The position numbers were made by a program, and so were the translations under genes. From positions 1 to 36,806 of the forward strand of contig JABTBR010000061.1 of NCBI GenBank assembly GCA_013284265.1: a stretch of 36,806 bases of DNA, given 5' to 3'. The notes beneath the pieces were generated by a model that saw only the letters and a list, made by a program, of their open reading frames with translations, was not told the DNA's origin and did not search any database. Positions 34,887 through 36,806 of the stretch are shown here, one piece after another. Position 1 is the stretch's first letter, and each line of letters opens with the position of its first letter. The stretch is from Oxalobacteraceae bacterium. GTDB taxonomy: Bacteria > Pseudomonadota > Gammaproteobacteria > Burkholderiales > Burkholderiaceae_D.

Positions 34887-36806
34887 ATGAACGATATGAC
34901 CCGAGCGGATCTAGCGCCCGAGAATGCGCTGAGAACGCGCGTGCAGGACGGCGAGGCCGTGCCCCTGAGCTACGCCCAGCAGCAACTGTGGTTCCTGCAA
35001 AGCCTGGAGCCCGGACTGACCGCGTACAACCTGCCGCGCGCACTGCGCTTGACGGGAGCGCTGGATGCCGAGGCGCTGGAGCGGGCCTTTGCTGCCGTGA
35101 TCCGGCGCCATGCGGTCCTGCGCAGCCGCTTCTTCGAGCGTGATGGCGTGCCGATGCAGCAGATCCAGGCTGCGCAGCCCTTTGTGCTGGAACGGCTGGA
35201 CCTGTCGGAGCTGGCTCCGGCCGAACGCCAGCAGCGGCTCGATCAGGTGATCGCGCGCGTGGCCGGGCATGTGTTCGACCTGGGCGGTGGCGTGCTGCTG
35301 GTGGCCACGCTGGTGCGGCTGGAGGCGGAGCAGCATGTGCTGGCGCTGTGCCTGCACCATATCGTTTCGGATGCCTGGTCCAATCCTATCCTGGCACGCG
35401 ACCTGAGCGCGGCCTACCGCCAGGCGCTGGCGCAGGATGGCGCGGTCGAGCTGGCGGCGCTGCCGCTGCAATATGCCGATTACGCCCTGTGGCAGGCCAG
35501 CCAGGATGGCAGCGCCGCGCAGATGGACGATATCGCTTTCTGGAATAACTACCTGGGCGCGGACGTGCCTGCGCTCGATTTGCCGACCGATCACCCACGT
35601 CCGGCGCGCCAAAGCTATCGTGGCGGCGCGCTGCACTTTACGTTGCCGCCCCAACTGGCGCTGGCCTTGCAGCAGTTCTGCCGCGCCGAGAAGAGCAGCC
35701 CCTTCATGGTGCTGCTGGCGGCATGGCAGGTACTGATGGCGCGCTACAGCGGGCAGGACGATTTCGCCGTGGGCGTTCCCAATGCCGGCCGCCAGCGCGA
35801 GGAAGTGCAGGAGATGCTGGGCTACTTCATTGCTACCCAGGTATTCCGTGCGCGGCTGGCACCGCGGATGACGCTGCACGAAGTGCTGCGACAGGTGCGG
35901 ACCGATGCGCTGGCCGCGCTGGAACACGCGGAGCTGCCGTTCGAAAAACTGCTGGAAAGCCGCGCCGAACGGCGCGATCCGGCGCGCAGCCCGCTGTTCC
36001 AGGTAATGCTGGGCGTGCAGATGGACGATGCGCTGGGCGCGCTGGACTTCGGTGCGGCACGTTGCACTCCAGTGGAATTTTCCGAGCAGGGCGCCAAGTT
36101 CGATCTGTCGCTTGACGTCAGCCTGAGTGCCGAGCGGGTACGCGGCCGGCTGGAATACAACAGCGATCTGTTCGACGCTGCCAGCGCGGCGCGCCTGGCG
36201 CGCTGCTTCCAGCGTGTGCTGGAACAGATGGCGGCCAGCCCGGAACTCAGCATCGCCGCCGTGGCGCTGCTCGACGATGCCGATCTGGGCCAGTTGCAGC
36301 AATGGGGTGTGAACGCCCGGCGCCATCCGGACGGCGAAACGGCCTTGCAGCTGTTCGAGCGCCAGGCGTGGGAGCGTCCCTTCGCCACCGCGCTGATACA
36401 CGGCACCGAAGAATTGAACTATGCGGAACTGAACCGGCGCGCCAACCGCCTGGCGCACCATCTGATCGCGCTGGGTGTGCGTCCCGAGGCGCCGGTCGGC
36501 ATCGCGCTGGAGCGCTCGACCGGCATGATCGTCGGCCTGCTGGCGATCCTGAAGGCGGGCGGCGCCTATGTTCCACTCGATCCCGACTACCCGGCCGAGC
36601 GCATCGAGGCGATGGTGCAGGACAGCGGCATGGCGCTGCTGCTGGCGCAAACCTCGGTGGCGGCGCGGATTCCGGCGCCACCGGGCGGCCAGATGCTGCT
36701 GCTCGACGCACTCGATCTGTCGCGGCACAGCGAAGCCAATCCCGGCGTGACCCTGCATGGTGCCGCGCTGGCGTATGTGATCTATACCTCCGGCTCGACC
36801 GGCAAA
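34887..36806 (+). CDS. NRPS 3, 5' part: C-A... (truncated by window end)
   Basis: An open frame of 640 codons runs off the right edge. It begins MNDMTRADLAPENALRTRV after AGGA, 6 bases upstream of the ATG, and 15 bases after the NRPS 2 stop. The condensation domain (about residues 25-460) starts with the core motif VPLSYAQQQLWFLQSLEPG and has H157-H158-x-x-x-D162-A163, that is, HHxxxDA with Ala in place of the usual Gly. An adenylation domain begins near residue 485 (LNYAELNRRANRLAHHLI, GGAYVPLDPDYPAERI) and the window ends within its TSGSTGK core, before any specificity residue, so the fourth amino acid cannot be read. This module extends the acyl-Asp-Thr-Asp chain. Confidence 0.93.
   Translation, partial: MNDMTRADLAPENALRTRVQDGEAVPLSYAQQQLWFLQSLEPGLTAYNLPRALRLTGALDAEALERAFAAVIRRHAVLRSRFFERDGVPMQQIQAAQPFVLERLDLSELAPAERQQRLDQVIARVAGHVFDLGGGVLLVATLVRLEAEQHVLALCLHHIVSDAWSNPILARDLSAAYRQALAQDGAVELAALPLQYADYALWQASQDGSAAQMDDIAFWNNYLGADVPALDLPTDHPRPARQSYRGGALHFTLPPQLALALQQFCRAEKSSPFMVLLAAWQVLMARYSGQDDFAVGVPNAGRQREEVQEMLGYFIATQVFRARLAPRMTLHEVLRQVRTDALAALEHAELPFEKLLESRAERRDPARSPLFQVMLGVQMDDALGALDFGAARCTPVEFSEQGAKFDLSLDVSLSAERVRGRLEYNSDLFDAASAARLARCFQRVLEQMAASPELSIAAVALLDDADLGQLQQWGVNARRHPDGETALQLFERQAWERPFATALIHGTEELNYAELNRRANRLAHHLIALGVRPEAPVGIALERSTGMIVGLLAILKAGGAYVPLDPDYPAERIEAMVQDSGMALLLAQTSVAARIPAPPGGQMLLLDALDLSRHSEANPGVTLHGAALAYVIYTSGSTGK

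Overview
The window looks like chromosomal DNA of a GC-rich betaproteobacterium, most likely Oxalobacteraceae (Janthinobacterium/Massilia/Duganella-like). This is inferred from codon use and gene style; no rRNA or other marker gene is present to fix the taxon. No tRNA, rRNA, CRISPR array, intact IS element or phage gene was seen.

Left part (about 1-6.3 kb): an accessory-looking, visibly less GC-rich stretch of mostly unrecognised genes. It holds a putative lipoprotein, a large NACHT/STAND-like P-loop NTPase divergent from a small membrane-anchored protein, a 248-residue protein of unknown function, a small secreted protein and a doubtful 80-residue ORF. A 19-20 bp direct repeat lies at the extreme left edge.

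Middle (6.2-17.1 kb): a well-formed sigma70 promoter drives a 19-codon ORF with an excellent Shine-Dalgarno, followed by an RtcB RNA ligase and the peptide release factor homologue PrfH (an RNA/ribosome repair pair). Next come a DeoR-type regulator and an operon of two tandem Gfo/Idh/MocA oxidoreductases plus a UPF0303/HbpS-like protein, with repeated TGCCTTA motifs in the control region. A fragment of an outer-membrane beta-barrel gene, a two-helix membrane protein, a small gene behind a textbook LexA box, and a 1230-residue DUF748/AsmA-like protein ended by a strong terminator complete the region.

Right part (17.2-36.8 kb, running off the edge): an iron-regulated lipopeptide siderophore cluster. 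In order: Fur box, FecI-type ECF sigma factor, stand-alone DUF4880 (FecR N-terminus-like) protein, MbtH-like protein, type II thioesterase, stand-alone SyrP/TauD-like Asp beta-hydroxylase, NRPS 1 (FAAL-ACP-C-A(Asp)-PCP-C-A(Thr)-PCP-C-beta-hydroxylase), NRPS 2 (degenerate C-like domain-A(Asp)-PCP) and the start of NRPS 3 (C-A...). The A-domain pocket residues read by eye predict fatty acyl-Asp-Thr-Asp as the first three residues, with both Asp probably beta-hydroxylated, one by the free and one by the fused hydroxylase. This is the logic of cupriachelin/serobactin-type photoreactive lipopeptide siderophores. The rest of the assembly line, the TonB receptor and exporters would lie to the right of the window.

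The least explained signals are: an internal Shine-Dalgarno plus ATG exactly at the junction between NRPS 1 and its fused hydroxylase; the condensation-like domain of NRPS 2 that has lost its HHxxxDG histidines; the 19-residue ORF in front of rtcB-prfH; and the LexA-controlled gene of unknown function.
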